DNA of 64,000 nt from Bacteroidota bacterium (GCA_023251435.1 JAHEYU010000005.1:90588-154587), one strand, 5' to 3'. Shown: positions 17,315 to 26,102, counted from the stretch's first letter. Program-made: numbers and translations. Notes: generated from the sequence alone by a model not told the origin.

Positions 17315-18544
17315 ATGAAAATTACAGATTTTACAAATCATCCGGAAGTCAAACAGATTATTGACGGGATGAAAAACGACAAAATTGATCAGAAGCAGTT
17401 TTCAGATATTATGGATTCATCAGGAAACCAATATGTTGAACTCGTTCAGGAGGGCGGGGGAGTATTAGGCGTTGCATTAATAGGTTATACTTATGTGCTC
17501 GAACAATTGGGAATCCGCTTTTTCAGCCTTGCCGGAACTTCTGCAGGTTCGATCAATGCGATGTTACTTGCCGGGCTGGGCGATATCTCGAAACTTAAGT
17601 CAGAAAAGGTAATTGAAGTACTCGTCAATAAAAATCTTTACGATTTTGTTGATGGGAATGATGACTCGAAAGATTTTATAAAGGCTTTGGTTGAAAAGGC
17701 AAAGCGGGTAAAATTAATCTGGAAAGGCTGGCAGATTATCGATGAAATTTTTGATGATCTGGGACTTAATCCGGGAGACGATTTTTTGAATTGGCTTTCG
17801 GGGTATCTGAAGGATAATGGAATTAAAACCATGGCTGATCTTGAAGACAGTTTTATGAAAGTGCCTGCAGATTTAACTGTCAGGGAAGGTGTTGCGAAAA
17901 CAACCGATGGGTTGAAACCCCGGCTAGCCATTATTAGTGCCGATTTGACAACTGAAACAAAAGTTGAATTTCCGAAATTGACAAGTCTTTACTGGAACAA
18001 TCCCAACAATGTAAATCCTGCTAACTTTGTCAGGGCCTCCATGTCAATTCCTTATTTCTTTAGCCCATTGCGAATTAGTAATATTCCCAAAGGTCCCGAG
18101 GCCAAAAAGAACTGGGAGGAGCTTGTGGGTTTTATGGGAGTTCCGCCAGAAGAATCGGTTCTTGTTGATGGTGGTCTTTTATCAAATTTCCCGATCGATG
18201 TTTTTCATAACCCATGTGTAATTCCACGTCTGCCTACTTTTGGCATCCGTTTGGGCGATAACCGTAACAATGCCAATAAGATATCAAGCCCTACCAGCCT
18301 TTTTGGTGCCATGTTCAATTCAATACGGCATTTACACGACTACGACTTCATTCTCCGGAATCCGGATTATCATTTACTCATCGAAAAGATTGACATTGGC
18401 GATCACGACTGGCTCAATTTCGGAATCACCGATGCAGCGAAACTTGATCTTTTCAAACGGGGAGCACAGGCAGCCGAAAGGTTTCTTCGGAAGTACGACT
18501 GGCTTGAATATAAGAAAGTTCGGGAGCAATTAATACCGAAATAG
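17315..18544 (+). CDS. Patatin-like phospholipase
   Basis: This 409-residue Ser/Asp-dyad lipid acyl hydrolase has the whole patatin signature. The oxyanion loop is EGGGVLG (about residues 46-52). The nucleophile elbow is GTSAGS with Ser76. The catalytic Asp285 lies in VDGGLLSNFPID. It has no signal peptide, so it is probably cytoplasmic and acts on the inner leaflet of the membrane. The partner upstream is a multi-pass membrane protein of unknown function. Patatins serve in lipid turnover, as secreted toxins and as effectors in anti-phage systems such as CBASS. No nucleotide cyclase or sensor gene is seen nearby, so a defence role is not supported by what is visible. Substrate unknown. Confidence 0.9.
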   Translation: MKITDFTNHPEVKQIIDGMKNDKIDQKQFSDIMDSSGNQYVELVQEGGGVLGVALIGYTYVLEQLGIRFFSLAGTSAGSINAMLLAGLGDISKLKSEKVIEVLVNKNLYDFVDGNDDSKDFIKALVEKAKRVKLIWKGWQIIDEIFDDLGLNPGDDFLNWLSGYLKDNGIKTMADLEDSFMKVPADLTVREGVAKTTDGLKPRLAIISADLTTETKVEFPKLTSLYWNNPNNVNPANFVRASMSIPYFFSPLRISNIPKGPEAKKNWEELVGFMGVPPEESVLVDGGLLSNFPIDVFHNPCVIPRLPTFGIRLGDNRNNANKISSPTSLFGAMFNSIRHLHDYDFILRNPDYHLLIEKIDIGDHDWLNFGITDAAKLDLFKRGAQAAERFLRKYDWLEYKKVREQLIPK

Positions 18545-18553
18545 GAGGAAAAA

Positions 18554-18856
18554 TTACTTAACAACAAAACCTCTTTGTGCTATAGCTTCCGAAATCTCTT
18601 TCAGATTGGTTTTGTTTGAATCGAAGCGCACAAAGGCAGTAGAATCTACATGGTTTGCACTAATGCTGTCGATTCCGGCCAGCAAATTAACGCCTGTGGC
18701 GATGGATGCTTCGCAATGGTCGCAAGTCATGCCTTCAACTTTAAGATTCATTTCAACCAAAACAGCCGGTACTTTGTCTTTGTCGGCTGATTGTTGTTTA
18801 GGTGCACATGCCGCTACGGATATGCAGATGATTGCGATAAAAAGTAATTTTTTCAT
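18554..18856 (-). CDS. HMA-domain (heavy-metal-associated) lipoprotein
   Basis: This 100-residue lipoprotein has a signal ending in the lipobox SVAAC and a single HMA metal-binding domain. The motif GMTCDHCEASI carries the Cys-x-x-Cys pair that binds Cu(I) or a similar soft metal. It is the last gene of the caa3 oxidase/heme O synthase set on the minus strand, 87 bp after ctaB. A role in carrying copper in the periplasm for oxidase assembly or in copper tolerance is plausible but inferred. The start at 18856 gives a normal Lys-Lys signal peptide. A convergent patatin gene ends only 9 bp away. Confidence 0.85.
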   Translation of the reverse strand: MKKLLFIAIICISVAACAPKQQSADKDKVPAVLVEMNLKVEGMTCDHCEASIATGVNLLAGIDSISANHVDSTAFVRFDSNKTNLKEISEAIAQRGFVVK

Positions 18857-18943
18857 TTTGTTTCATTTTTTTTTAATCACCATGTTAAAACAATTATAAT
18901 CAGGCAAATATTTGGTTTCAATTTCCAAATTCAGTCAAATATT

Positions 18944-19819
18944 CTATGAGGTATAAAGGCTGTCAACGATCAGCAGAACCATCATTAGCAGGTAAAGTAG
19001 ATTCAATTTCAGGAATGAAGCGCGTACGGGAATATCCTTCTTTATGAATATACCGGCAGTGAGCGAAAACAACAGATAGAATATATAAATGAGAAGGAAA
19101 AACATGGTGGTCGAACCTTTTAAAACTGTCATTGCAACCACAAATGCTGTTGCAATGGTGGCCAAAATCCAGGTATAGCTTAATCGTTTGATCTGGTTGT
19201 CGTTGAATACTGAATTCAGGCTTGGGTAGCCTGCCAGCGTATATTCTTTGCCAAACATGAGCAGGAGTAACCAGAAGTGCGGAATTTGCCCAATGAAAAA
19301 GAACAACGCAACCCAGATGATTTGTTCGTCGATGAGCGCCCCTCCGCCTGCAAACCAGCCAATATAGGGAGGCAGTGCACCCACAAGCGAGCCGGGAACG
19401 ACTGCAAAGGCCGTTACTTTTTTAAGCGGTGTGTAAATTGCATTGTACGCTAGCAGCGTGAGTACACTTGTGAAAAATACAATAGGCGGGAAGCTGGTAA
19501 GCAAAATAAACGCGCCATAAGCAAAAAATGAAACCGCAACCAAAATTGCACCTTTCAAGCTTATCTTTCCTGAAGGGATGGGTCTGTTTTTGGTTCTTGG
19601 CATCAATGCATCCGTTTTGTATTCCTGAATGTGATTGATTGCACCCGAACTGCACGACATCAGAAATACACCCGACATCAACATCCAAACCTCACCACCC
19701 AACCAGCTTGTTTTTAGAGTATAACCTACAAGTGCAGATAAAGCAATGGGCAAAGAAATCCTTACTTTGCCCAGCTCCGAAATAATTTTTATCCAGGATA
19801 ACAAATTTGTTCTGGTCAT
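18944..19819 (-). CDS. ctaB: Protoheme IX farnesyltransferase (heme O synthase)
   Basis: This integral-membrane UbiA-superfamily prenyltransferase (291 aa) adds a farnesyl group to heme B, making heme O for the caa3 oxidase. The polyprenyl-diphosphate-binding signature reads NHIQEYKTDALMPRTKNRP, followed by PLKKVTAFAVVPGSLVGALP and many hydrophobic helices. The start ATG overlaps the stop of the subunit II gene by 4 bp (ATGA), so translation is coupled. No heme A synthase (ctaA) is seen in this cluster. It may lie elsewhere, or the oxidase may use heme O or other A-type hemes. Confidence 0.94.
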   Translation of the reverse strand: MTRTNLLSWIKIISELGKVRISLPIALSALVGYTLKTSWLGGEVWMLMSGVFLMSCSSGAINHIQEYKTDALMPRTKNRPIPSGKISLKGAILVAVSFFAYGAFILLTSFPPIVFFTSVLTLLAYNAIYTPLKKVTAFAVVPGSLVGALPPYIGWFAGGGALIDEQIIWVALFFFIGQIPHFWLLLLMFGKEYTLAGYPSLNSVFNDNQIKRLSYTWILATIATAFVVAMTVLKGSTTMFFLLIYIFYLLFSLTAGIFIKKDIPVRASFLKLNLLYLLMMVLLIVDSLYTS

Positions 19820-20760
19820 TTAAGAGTTTTCAGGTATTCAGTAATTTGTACGATATCGTCGTCTGTAAGCTGACCTTGATAAGGCAACATCAATCCTTTA
19901 TTGAATCCTTTCACTACATCCGCATTCGGGTCGTAAATAGACCGTTTGATGTATTCGTCATCTACAGTCACCACACGTTCATTTCCACCTGTAATAACAG
20001 TGGCTTCATGCCCGTAGATTCCTTTAAACGATGGTCCCACAAGCTTTGATCCGTCAAGTGAATGACATGCAAAACAGCCTATGTTTTTCATGATCCGCTT
20101 TCCGTTTTCTGTTGGCGAATCCAAAGCTACTTCAACTCGTTTGGTGGTGTCAACATACCATGAGTTAAATTGCTGCTCGGGCATTACTTTCACTGTGTTG
20201 AGCATGTATGAGTGATTCAAACCGCAGTATTCAGTGCAAAACAGATCGTAAAGACCCTCACGCTGTGGGATAAACCATATCATTTTTTCGCTTCCGGGAA
20301 CTACGTCTTCTTTTACCCTGAACGACGGAATATACACGCTATGTATGACATCGAGCGAAACCAGATTTAATTTCACAGCCTTGTTCATTGGGACAAAAAG
20401 GGTATCTGTTTTTTTTCCATTTTCGTATTCGAAGGTGAAATTCCACATTCGGGCAACTACTTTGATGTTGAAACTATCATCCGGAGCTTTTCTCATTGGT
20501 GCCCATCCGGCCCAACCGTAATAGAACATCACCAATACCAAAATGGTAGGTATTACAGTCCAGATAATTTCAAGCTTCGTACTTCCTTTTATTTGGGTTG
20601 CGACCGGGTTTTTGGCTTTGTTGTACTTGAAAACAAAATACAACATCGCAAAAGTTAAGCCGATCAGAAAAACGAAGGAAATGCCCATTATTATTACAAA
20701 GGACTTGTCAACCCCCGCTACAAAATTGGATGCATTTGTCGAATTTGATAAGATATACAT
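19816..20760 (-). CDS. ctaC: Cytochrome c oxidase subunit II with fused cytochrome c (caa3 type)
   Basis: The 314-residue subunit II has two N-terminal membrane helices (about 20-45 and 65-85) and a periplasmic CuA cupredoxin domain with HSVYIP and CTEYCGLNHSYM supplying the copper ligands. A C-terminal cytochrome c domain follows, with CFACH and a distal Met in LMLPYQG. The fused heme domain marks a caa3-type enzyme that accepts electrons from a cytochrome c or directly from an alternative complex III. It is the fourth oxidase subunit gene of a I-III-IV-II order, overlapping ctaB. No lipobox was seen at the N-terminus. Confidence 0.95.
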   Translation of the reverse strand: MYILSNSTNASNFVAGVDKSFVIIMGISFVFLIGLTFAMLYFVFKYNKAKNPVATQIKGSTKLEIIWTVIPTILVLVMFYYGWAGWAPMRKAPDDSFNIKVVARMWNFTFEYENGKKTDTLFVPMNKAVKLNLVSLDVIHSVYIPSFRVKEDVVPGSEKMIWFIPQREGLYDLFCTEYCGLNHSYMLNTVKVMPEQQFNSWYVDTTKRVEVALDSPTENGKRIMKNIGCFACHSLDGSKLVGPSFKGIYGHEATVITGGNERVVTVDDEYIKRSIYDPNADVVKGFNKGLMLPYQGQLTDDDIVQITEYLKTLK

Positions 20761-20765
20761 AGCTT

Positions 20766-21050
20766 TTATCTGTAATAGTAATCTAAAAATGTAATAAATA
20801 TAACCGCGAAAAACACCAGTACTACAAAGCCAACCATTATACGTAGAAAGGGTTGGTCGAACTTAAGGTGCATAAACCAGGTTAAAACTAATACGGACTT
20901 TAAGTTAGCAAAAATCATTGCTCCCAAAACTGAATACTCGCCAAGATTTATTTTGGTAATTCCGATCGACAAGAATGTCATAGCAACCAGCGCCACCAGA
21001 ATATAAATGTAAACCTTGTAGGGTACGATATGATGTTTTTCATTTTCCAT
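20766..21050 (-). CDS. ctaF: Cytochrome c oxidase subunit IV (prokaryotic type)
   Basis: This 94-residue membrane subunit has three predicted helices, including VYIYILVALVAMTFLSIGIT, VLVLTWFMHLKF and a C-terminal hydrophobic stretch ending LDYYYR. The motif around NLKSVLVLTWFMHLKFD is typical of the CtaF/COX4_pro family. It stabilises the oxidase core and has no redox centre. It sits between subunit III (15 bp gap) and subunit II (5 bp gap) in the operon. Confidence 0.9.
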   Translation of the reverse strand: MENEKHHIVPYKVYIYILVALVAMTFLSIGITKINLGEYSVLGAMIFANLKSVLVLTWFMHLKFDQPFLRIMVGFVVLVFFAVIFITFLDYYYR

Positions 21051-21065
21051 TTCTAATCGCTTTTA

Positions 21066-21686
21066 TTAGTGTATTAAATAGAACAACGGGAACAGGAATA
21101 TCCAGATCAAATCGACCAAATGCCAGTATAATCCGGCATTTTCGAGTAACGAGGGCCGATCGGCATGTACCGTTCCTTTCTGAACTTTATTCAATGCCAC
21201 GATAATAATAATCATTCCAATAACGATGTGCAGCGCATGCAGTCCGGTCATAACGAAATACAGACCGAAGAACAGAACTTCACCATGCGCCATGTCATTG
21301 AGCAAATGTTCCGATCCGGGCCAGATGCCGTGATCAAATTTAACTCCCCATTCAAAATATTTGTTGATCAGGAAAATAAGTGCAAGTATGATGGTAATTT
21401 CAAGCAAAAGCACTGTTAACCCTATGTTTTTTTTCTGAAGTGCAGATGTTGACATTGCGATAGTCATACTGCTCACCAGAAGAATTATGGTATTTATTGC
21501 ACCAATTGTAATGTTTAGCTCATGTCCGGCCATTTGAAAGGCCTCCGGATTCAGAAACCTGTAAATAGCGTAAACAATGAACAAACCTCCAAAAAGAAGC
21601 AATTCGGTAAAGATAAAAAGCCACATTCCCAATTTTGATGCTTCCTGATCGTAATGGGGATCTGAATGTTGTGCTACATGTTCCAT
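21066..21686 (-). CDS. ctaE: Cytochrome c oxidase subunit III
   Basis: This 206-residue, five-helix subunit III of heme-copper oxidases shows KLGMWLFIFTELLLFGGLF at the first helix, a conserved Glu in FFGLYFVMTGLHALHIVIG and the terminal YWHLVDLIWIFLFPLFYL. It helps keep the proton entry of subunit I active. Length matches the short, five-helix form. It starts 17 bp after the subunit I stop codon in the same operon. Confidence 0.94.
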   Translation of the reverse strand: MEHVAQHSDPHYDQEASKLGMWLFIFTELLLFGGLFIVYAIYRFLNPEAFQMAGHELNITIGAINTIILLVSSMTIAMSTSALQKKNIGLTVLLLEITIILALIFLINKYFEWGVKFDHGIWPGSEHLLNDMAHGEVLFFGLYFVMTGLHALHIVIGMIIIIVALNKVQKGTVHADRPSLLENAGLYWHLVDLIWIFLFPLFYLIH

Positions 21687-21703
21687 AAAGTGATATACAA
21701 GGT

Positions 21704-23317
21704 TTAGTATTCGTAAGGTCCGTCTTTTTCTCCGTAAACAGGTATTTCATCATAATTTTCCAATGGGGGAGGCGAAGGCACTGTCCATTCAAGTGTTTTG
21801 CTGTTCCACGGGTTTATTTCGGCAATCGCACCGTTTTTGGCCGATCTGAAAAGGTTGATCACTACGATAAGCAATCCAAATGTCATTACCCAGGAGCCAA
21901 GCGATGAGAGAATATTTCCGGCATGAAATTCTGGTAAATAATCGTAATATCTGCGGGGCATACCCATCATTCCAAGGTAAAACATGGGCGAATACAAAGT
22001 GAGGAAACCAACCGTGAAAAAGGCCCAGCCAACTTTAGCCCATACTTTGTCGTACATGCGGCCAAACATTTTGGGGAACCAGTAGTGAATGGCACCAAAA
22101 AAGGCAAATCCAACACCGCCAAAAACGATGAAGTGAAAGTGTGCAACCACGAAAGCAGTATCATGTACGTGTACATTGGTGGCCAAAGCACCCAGAACCA
22201 ATCCGGAGAACCCTCCGATCATGAAAACAAATATGAAGGTAACTGCCCATAAAAAAGGAGCTTCAGGATTAATGGAACCCTTGTGCATGGTCGAAATCCA
22301 GTTGAAAACCTTTATCGCACTTGGAATAGCTACAATGAATGTCAGAATCGAAAAAGTATATTGCGCGGTTCCGCTCATTCCTGAAGTAAACATGTGGTGT
22401 CCCCAAACAAAGTAACCTACAAAGGCTATTGCCAGTGTTGAAACGATGATTGCACGGTATCCGAAGATATGTTTTTGTGAGAATGTTGGAATAATTTCAG
22501 AAATGGCTCCCATCGCCGGAAGAATCATTACATAAACAGCCGGATGTGAATAAATCCAGAACAAATGCTGGTACAAAATCGGGTCACCACCCAACGCAGG
22601 GTCAAATACCCCAATGTTAAAAATACGTTCGAGCGCCACCAGAACAAGGGTAATTCCCACAACTGGTGTAGCCAAAAGCTGAATCCATGCAGTTCCGTAT
22701 AGCGACCACGGGAAAAGTGGCATTTTAAACCAGGTCATTCCAGGTGCACGCATCCGGTGGATAGTAACAATGAAGTTCAATCCGGTTAAAATAGATGAAA
22801 AACCGAGAACAAATGCCCCGAAAATGGCAGGTAATAAATTGGTTCCGGTTTTAAAGCTGTATGGCGCGTAAAATGTCCAACCGGTATCGGGTGCTCCGTT
22901 TCCGAAAAGTACAGAGGCAATAACCAGAACTGCGCCCAAAACATAAAAGTACCACGAAAGCAAATTTATCTTCGGAAAGGCCACATCTTTTGCTCCGATC
23001 ATGATGGGAAGCATAAAATTGCCAAATACCGCCGGAAGACCTGGTATTACTATCATGAAAATCATGATTACTCCATGAACTGTAAACACTGCATTGTAAG
23101 TGCCAGGATCCATAATCGTTTTTCCCGGAGCAATTAATTCAAGCTTCATGGCCAAACCGAGCACAACGCCAACCACAAACATGGTCAACATCGAATACAT
23201 GTATAAAAGTGCAATCCGCTTGTGGTCGGTCGAGAATATCCATGCGAATATCCCCTTGTATTTTCCTTTGTAATCGAGGTAGTTAACCTCGTGTTCAAGT
23301 TGAGTTGCTGTTTGCAT
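21704..23317 (-). CDS. ctaD: Cytochrome c oxidase subunit I, A2-type heme-copper oxidase
   Basis: The 537-residue catalytic subunit holds the low-spin heme, high-spin heme and CuB, reduces oxygen to water and pumps protons. The heme-copper signature is present as YSHPAVYVMILPAMG, FVWGHHMFTSGM and VHDTAFVVAHFHFIVFGG, which carry the His ligands and the cross-linked Tyr. The D-channel entry Asp is seen in GAKDVAFPKINLLSW. The pattern YSHPAVY, in place of the Glu-bearing HPEVY, places it in the A2 group that uses a Tyr-Ser pair in the proton path. It lies 3 bp downstream of the SCO1-type gene. Confidence 0.97.
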   Translation of the reverse strand: MQTATQLEHEVNYLDYKGKYKGIFAWIFSTDHKRIALLYMYSMLTMFVVGVVLGLAMKLELIAPGKTIMDPGTYNAVFTVHGVIMIFMIVIPGLPAVFGNFMLPIMIGAKDVAFPKINLLSWYFYVLGAVLVIASVLFGNGAPDTGWTFYAPYSFKTGTNLLPAIFGAFVLGFSSILTGLNFIVTIHRMRAPGMTWFKMPLFPWSLYGTAWIQLLATPVVGITLVLVALERIFNIGVFDPALGGDPILYQHLFWIYSHPAVYVMILPAMGAISEIIPTFSQKHIFGYRAIIVSTLAIAFVGYFVWGHHMFTSGMSGTAQYTFSILTFIVAIPSAIKVFNWISTMHKGSINPEAPFLWAVTFIFVFMIGGFSGLVLGALATNVHVHDTAFVVAHFHFIVFGGVGFAFFGAIHYWFPKMFGRMYDKVWAKVGWAFFTVGFLTLYSPMFYLGMMGMPRRYYDYLPEFHAGNILSSLGSWVMTFGLLIVVINLFRSAKNGAIAEINPWNSKTLEWTVPSPPPLENYDEIPVYGEKDGPYEY

Positions 23318-23320
23318 AAA

Positions 23321-24220
23321 TCAAATATGTTCGTTTAATTTTTTTCTTTTTGGTTTGAAAATCAGGACCAGAAAAAATAACAAGGCCACAAATAATATCA
23401 GAGTACCCGAAATCTTGGTTACATTAAGCACGTATGCCTGTCCAACCGGATCGTAGGAAAAACAGTACTGCATTATTTTGTTGATAGTTGGCGCCGACAT
23501 TCCTTTGGATGATTCGATAATTGCCATCTTGAAATCAAATGGCTGGAAATAAGTGCCATTCATGTAACGGGTAATTTTACCTTTAGGGCTCACCACAGTA
23601 ACTGATGCAGCATGCAGAAAATCATTTCCTGTTCTTTTATATTTGAACCCTGTTGCATTGGTCCCTTTCACAATACTTGCACTATCCGAAACAAAAAACT
23701 TCCATCCTTTACTGATTTCCTCTTTTTTGTCCACCAAATTCAGGTAATTCGTTTTTTTTCTGATCCCCAGATCTATTGTTTCTGAAGGGTCAAAACTGAT
23801 GGTGAGTACCTGGTAGTCAATTCCGGCAACCATATCCGATGCGTTCATGACATTGGCGAGTCCTTCCATTAGTGGACTGCAAATGCCTGGACAACGGTAA
23901 TATACCCAGTTAATTATGGTTGGTTTGTCGATTAAATCGGTAAGAACAACACGTTGATTGTTTTCATCAATCAGGTAAATATCAGTTGGCATGAATTCAT
24001 CCAGATGCTCAATAATGCCAATCTCCGGATCTTTTGTTTGATCGTCAAAAACAGTTTGCCCTGACGAAACTGTTCCGAAAACAAGTGAAAAAACAGATAG
24101 AAAAAAGAAGAATTTTTTTGTGATCTTGTTTGCGAAAACCTTGAACTTAATGTCTGAAAAGCTTCCAGAATTATAGGTATTTTCCTTTTGGGTTATTTTA
24201 AATAGTTGATTTTGACTCAT
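23321..24220 (-). CDS. SCO1/SenC copper chaperone for oxidase assembly
   Basis: This 299-residue thioredoxin-fold protein delivers copper to the CuA site of subunit II. The copper-binding Cys pair is in YYRCPGICSPLM and the third ligand His in NDFLHAASVTVVSPKG. It has an N-terminal hydrophobic segment (KKFFFFLSVFSLVFGTVSSG) after a ~35-residue cytoplasmic tail, and a second hydrophobic segment near the C-terminus (TLILFVALLFFLVLIF) followed by basic residues. It is therefore probably held in the membrane at both ends, which is more than the single anchor of typical SCO proteins. It is the first gene of the caa3 operon, 3 bp before subunit I. Confidence 0.92.
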   Translation of the reverse strand: MSQNQLFKITQKENTYNSGSFSDIKFKVFANKITKKFFFFLSVFSLVFGTVSSGQTVFDDQTKDPEIGIIEHLDEFMPTDIYLIDENNQRVVLTDLIDKPTIINWVYYRCPGICSPLMEGLANVMNASDMVAGIDYQVLTISFDPSETIDLGIRKKTNYLNLVDKKEEISKGWKFFVSDSASIVKGTNATGFKYKRTGNDFLHAASVTVVSPKGKITRYMNGTYFQPFDFKMAIIESSKGMSAPTINKIMQYCFSYDPVGQAYVLNVTKISGTLILFVALLFFLVLIFKPKRKKLNEHI

Positions 24221-24316
24221 ATTGACTTTTGGTTTTCAATAATTTGATTTTGCGTAAAACCCTGTTTTGCCATAAGAAACCCCAAAAAGGGTCGAATGTT
24301 TATGAAACCTAATTAA

Positions 24317-25033
24317 TTATTTGCAACAACTGCCCTTTTCTACTTTCACATGCGGTTCAAGCTTTTCGCTTGTCGGACTTATGTATGGAATTCCCAGAGA
24401 TAAGCCTCTCAGAATAAACAGAACGCCAAGCAGAAATACAAAATAGGGAACCACTTTCTGCATTTTACTGCGCACCCCTTGTCCGATGGCTTCACTTGCC
24501 AGGGTAGCCAACAGCAATAGGGGGATGGTTCCTATTCCGAAAAGCATCATAAAAAGTGCACCCGTCATAACTGTTCCTGAACCGATGGCACCTGCTATGG
24601 CTACATAAACCAGTCCGCAAGGTAATAATCCATTGAGCAAACCGATCATCAGAAGCGAAAAATAGGAGCGGTCGGTGAAAAGCTTTCTTAACCTTGTGAT
24701 CAGGCGGGCGGAAAAGCCGGTGAACAGGTTTCCAATGGTGATCTTTTCTCTGAAAAAGAATGGAAACAATACGCTGATAATCATGGCTACACCGAGCAAA
24801 ATAGATGTCCATTGCTGAAATCCGGCCATGTGAATTCCTTGACCCAATAAGCCAAATAAAATACCTAAAATGCTGTAAGTAATAACCCTGCCTGAATTGT
24901 ACAAGACAGCTCCTGAAATTTTCGAAATCAGGTTGTGTTTTTTCAGTGGAAGTGCCACCACAATTGGCCCGCACATTCCGATGCAATGAAAACTGCCGAT
25001 AAGGCCGATGGTTAAAGGTGTGATGAAGTCCAT
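24317..25033 (-). CDS. SafE/DsbD-type membrane protein of cbb3 clusters
   Basis: This 238-residue inner-membrane protein has about six helices and belongs to the sulfite exporter TauE/SafE and CcdA/DsbD-like superfamily commonly found beside ccoGHIS genes. The N-terminal motif IGLIGSFHCIGMCGPIVVAL has the GSxHCxGMCGP pattern. A second conserved motif GLLNGLLPCGLVYVAIAGA carries another Cys. The C-terminus ends in GSCCK, a possible metal-binding tail. Relatives are linked to copper or thiol handling during cytochrome oxidase assembly. The exact role here is inferred from its position between the ccoH region and the SCO1 gene. A toxin-antitoxin pair separates it from ccoH. Confidence 0.82.
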   Translation of the reverse strand: MDFITPLTIGLIGSFHCIGMCGPIVVALPLKKHNLISKISGAVLYNSGRVITYSILGILFGLLGQGIHMAGFQQWTSILLGVAMIISVLFPFFFREKITIGNLFTGFSARLITRLRKLFTDRSYFSLLMIGLLNGLLPCGLVYVAIAGAIGSGTVMTGALFMMLFGIGTIPLLLLATLASEAIGQGVRSKMQKVVPYFVFLLGVLFILRGLSLGIPYISPTSEKLEPHVKVEKGSCCK

Positions 25034-25037
25034 AAGT

Positions 25038-25337
25038 TTAAATAGAAAAAGGCTTGTTTTTATCTTGGCGATTGTCCCAAAAGGAAACTATTTTGACTTG
25101 ATTTTTATGGATTTCATAAAAGATTAAATAAACTTTCATTGGGATTACCCGGGTTGTTTTATTTGATGTAAGTCTCCCAATAAATTCATTTCCTGAAAGC
25201 GCTTTCAATAAATCTTCTATTTCATTTAAGATTTTAAGGCTGTAATTTATGTTGCCATTTCTTACAATATAAAAATCAAGAACAGCTTTCAATTGATCAC
25301 TGGCATGGACAGACCAAATTATTTTTTTGTTAGCCAT
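25038..25337 (-). CDS. ParE/RelE-family toxin
   Basis: This 99-residue protein has the RelE/ParE fold pattern. It begins KKIIWSVHASDQLKAVLDFY, has a helix pair in the middle (NYSLKILNEIEDLLKAL) and ends with strands YLIFYEIHKNQVKIVSFWDNRQD. Such toxins cleave ribosome-bound mRNA (RelE) or poison gyrase (ParE). The start overlaps the antitoxin gene by 19 bp, typical of a type II module. It lies inside the respiratory gene cluster, 4 bp after which the SafE-type gene begins on the same strand. The toxin class cannot be decided from the sequence alone. Confidence 0.8.
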   Translation of the reverse strand: MANKKIIWSVHASDQLKAVLDFYIVRNGNINYSLKILNEIEDLLKALSGNEFIGRLTSNKTTRVIPMKVYLIFYEIHKNQVKIVSFWDNRQDKNKPFSI

Positions 25338-25564
25338 TTTTTCATATTTGTCAGTAGAAGATCATTATCAATTGATTCACCATTCTTAATTTCTTCTCTG
25401 CCTTTTTCGATAGAAACTTCCTGCTCCGAAGATAATTGATATAAGGACTGCTCTGATGAATCAAAAATCGTCTGAACAGCTTTCAGAAAATTCAAATCTT
25501 TCGAGTCTCTGATCCTCGAGATCAAATTGTTTTTTATTTGAGTAGTCATGTCCATAAGGCTCAT
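25319..25564 (-). CDS. Putative antitoxin of the ParE/RelE module
   Basis: This 81-residue, highly charged helical protein precedes and overlaps the toxin gene by 19 bp. The N-terminus (TTQIKNNLISRIRDSKDLNF) resembles small Bacteroidota antitoxins, and the C-terminal half (EVSIEKGREEIKNGESID) likely wraps the toxin. An internal ATG six codons in (starting MTTQIKN) is another possible start. No strong DNA-binding motif is obvious. Function is assigned from order, size and overlap. Confidence 0.72.
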   Translation of the reverse strand: MSLMDMTTQIKNNLISRIRDSKDLNFLKAVQTIFDSSEQSLYQLSSEQEVSIEKGREEIKNGESIDNDLLLTNMKKWLTKK

Positions 25565-25649
25565 TTTTTAACTTCTATCAAAAGTAAATATTTTTTATCA
25601 ATTGAGTAAAGTAACGTTTGCTATTTATGTTTGCTAGTCATCGTTTAAT

Positions 25650-26102
25650 TTACCGTTCAACAGCAATCTCTTCTTCCTGAAAATAGGAAACCGCGTTTGC
25701 CTTCCAGTCAATTTTTACCTGATATCTCCCTTTCTCAAGGTTTTTCATGTCGATGATTTGCGAAAAAGCGGTATCCACTTTAACGCCAAGGCTGAAATCT
25801 CTTCTTGCCTCCACCGGACTGTAGAAATGTATTTTGCCTGAATATTCCTGATGGTTAGCCAAATTTGGAAATTTCAGTTTTAAAGTGTCATCCGAAAGTT
25901 CGAAAGCAATTTTCGTTTCTAGGGCGGCAGTATTTCCAACTTTTTCGATATGCTGCTGGTAGGTAATCGATTTCTGATAATAGTCGTTGTCAACCAAATC
26001 AAAGTCCTGCCTCACCGCAATCGAGACCAGCACCAGCATTCCGCTGATCATCACTATCAATGCAATTACGATACCTGTTCCCCAATTGAATTTTATCTTC
26101 AT
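25650..26102 (-). CDS. ccoH: FixH/CcoH family protein
   Basis: This 150-residue, single-span membrane protein assists assembly of cbb3 oxidase. It has an N-terminal helix (GTGIVIALIVMISGMLVLVSI) then VRQDFDLVDNDYYQKSITYQ, the FixH-family hallmark around the DYY motif, and a periplasmic beta-rich domain. It follows ccoG by 92 bp in the same direction. Length and topology match the family. The downstream neighbours are the toxin-antitoxin genes, which may have been inserted between ccoH and the SafE-type gene. Confidence 0.88.
   Translation of the reverse strand: MKIKFNWGTGIVIALIVMISGMLVLVSIAVRQDFDLVDNDYYQKSITYQQHIEKVGNTAALETKIAFELSDDTLKLKFPNLANHQEYSGKIHFYSPVEARRDFSLGVKVDTAFSQIIDMKNLEKGRYQVKIDWKANAVSYFQEEEIAVER

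Noticed and set aside
16241..18544. CBASS-like anti-phage operon based on the patatin gene.
   Set aside because: No nucleotide cyclase, sensor or other signature defence gene is next to it. Kept only as a lipase plus unknown membrane protein pair.
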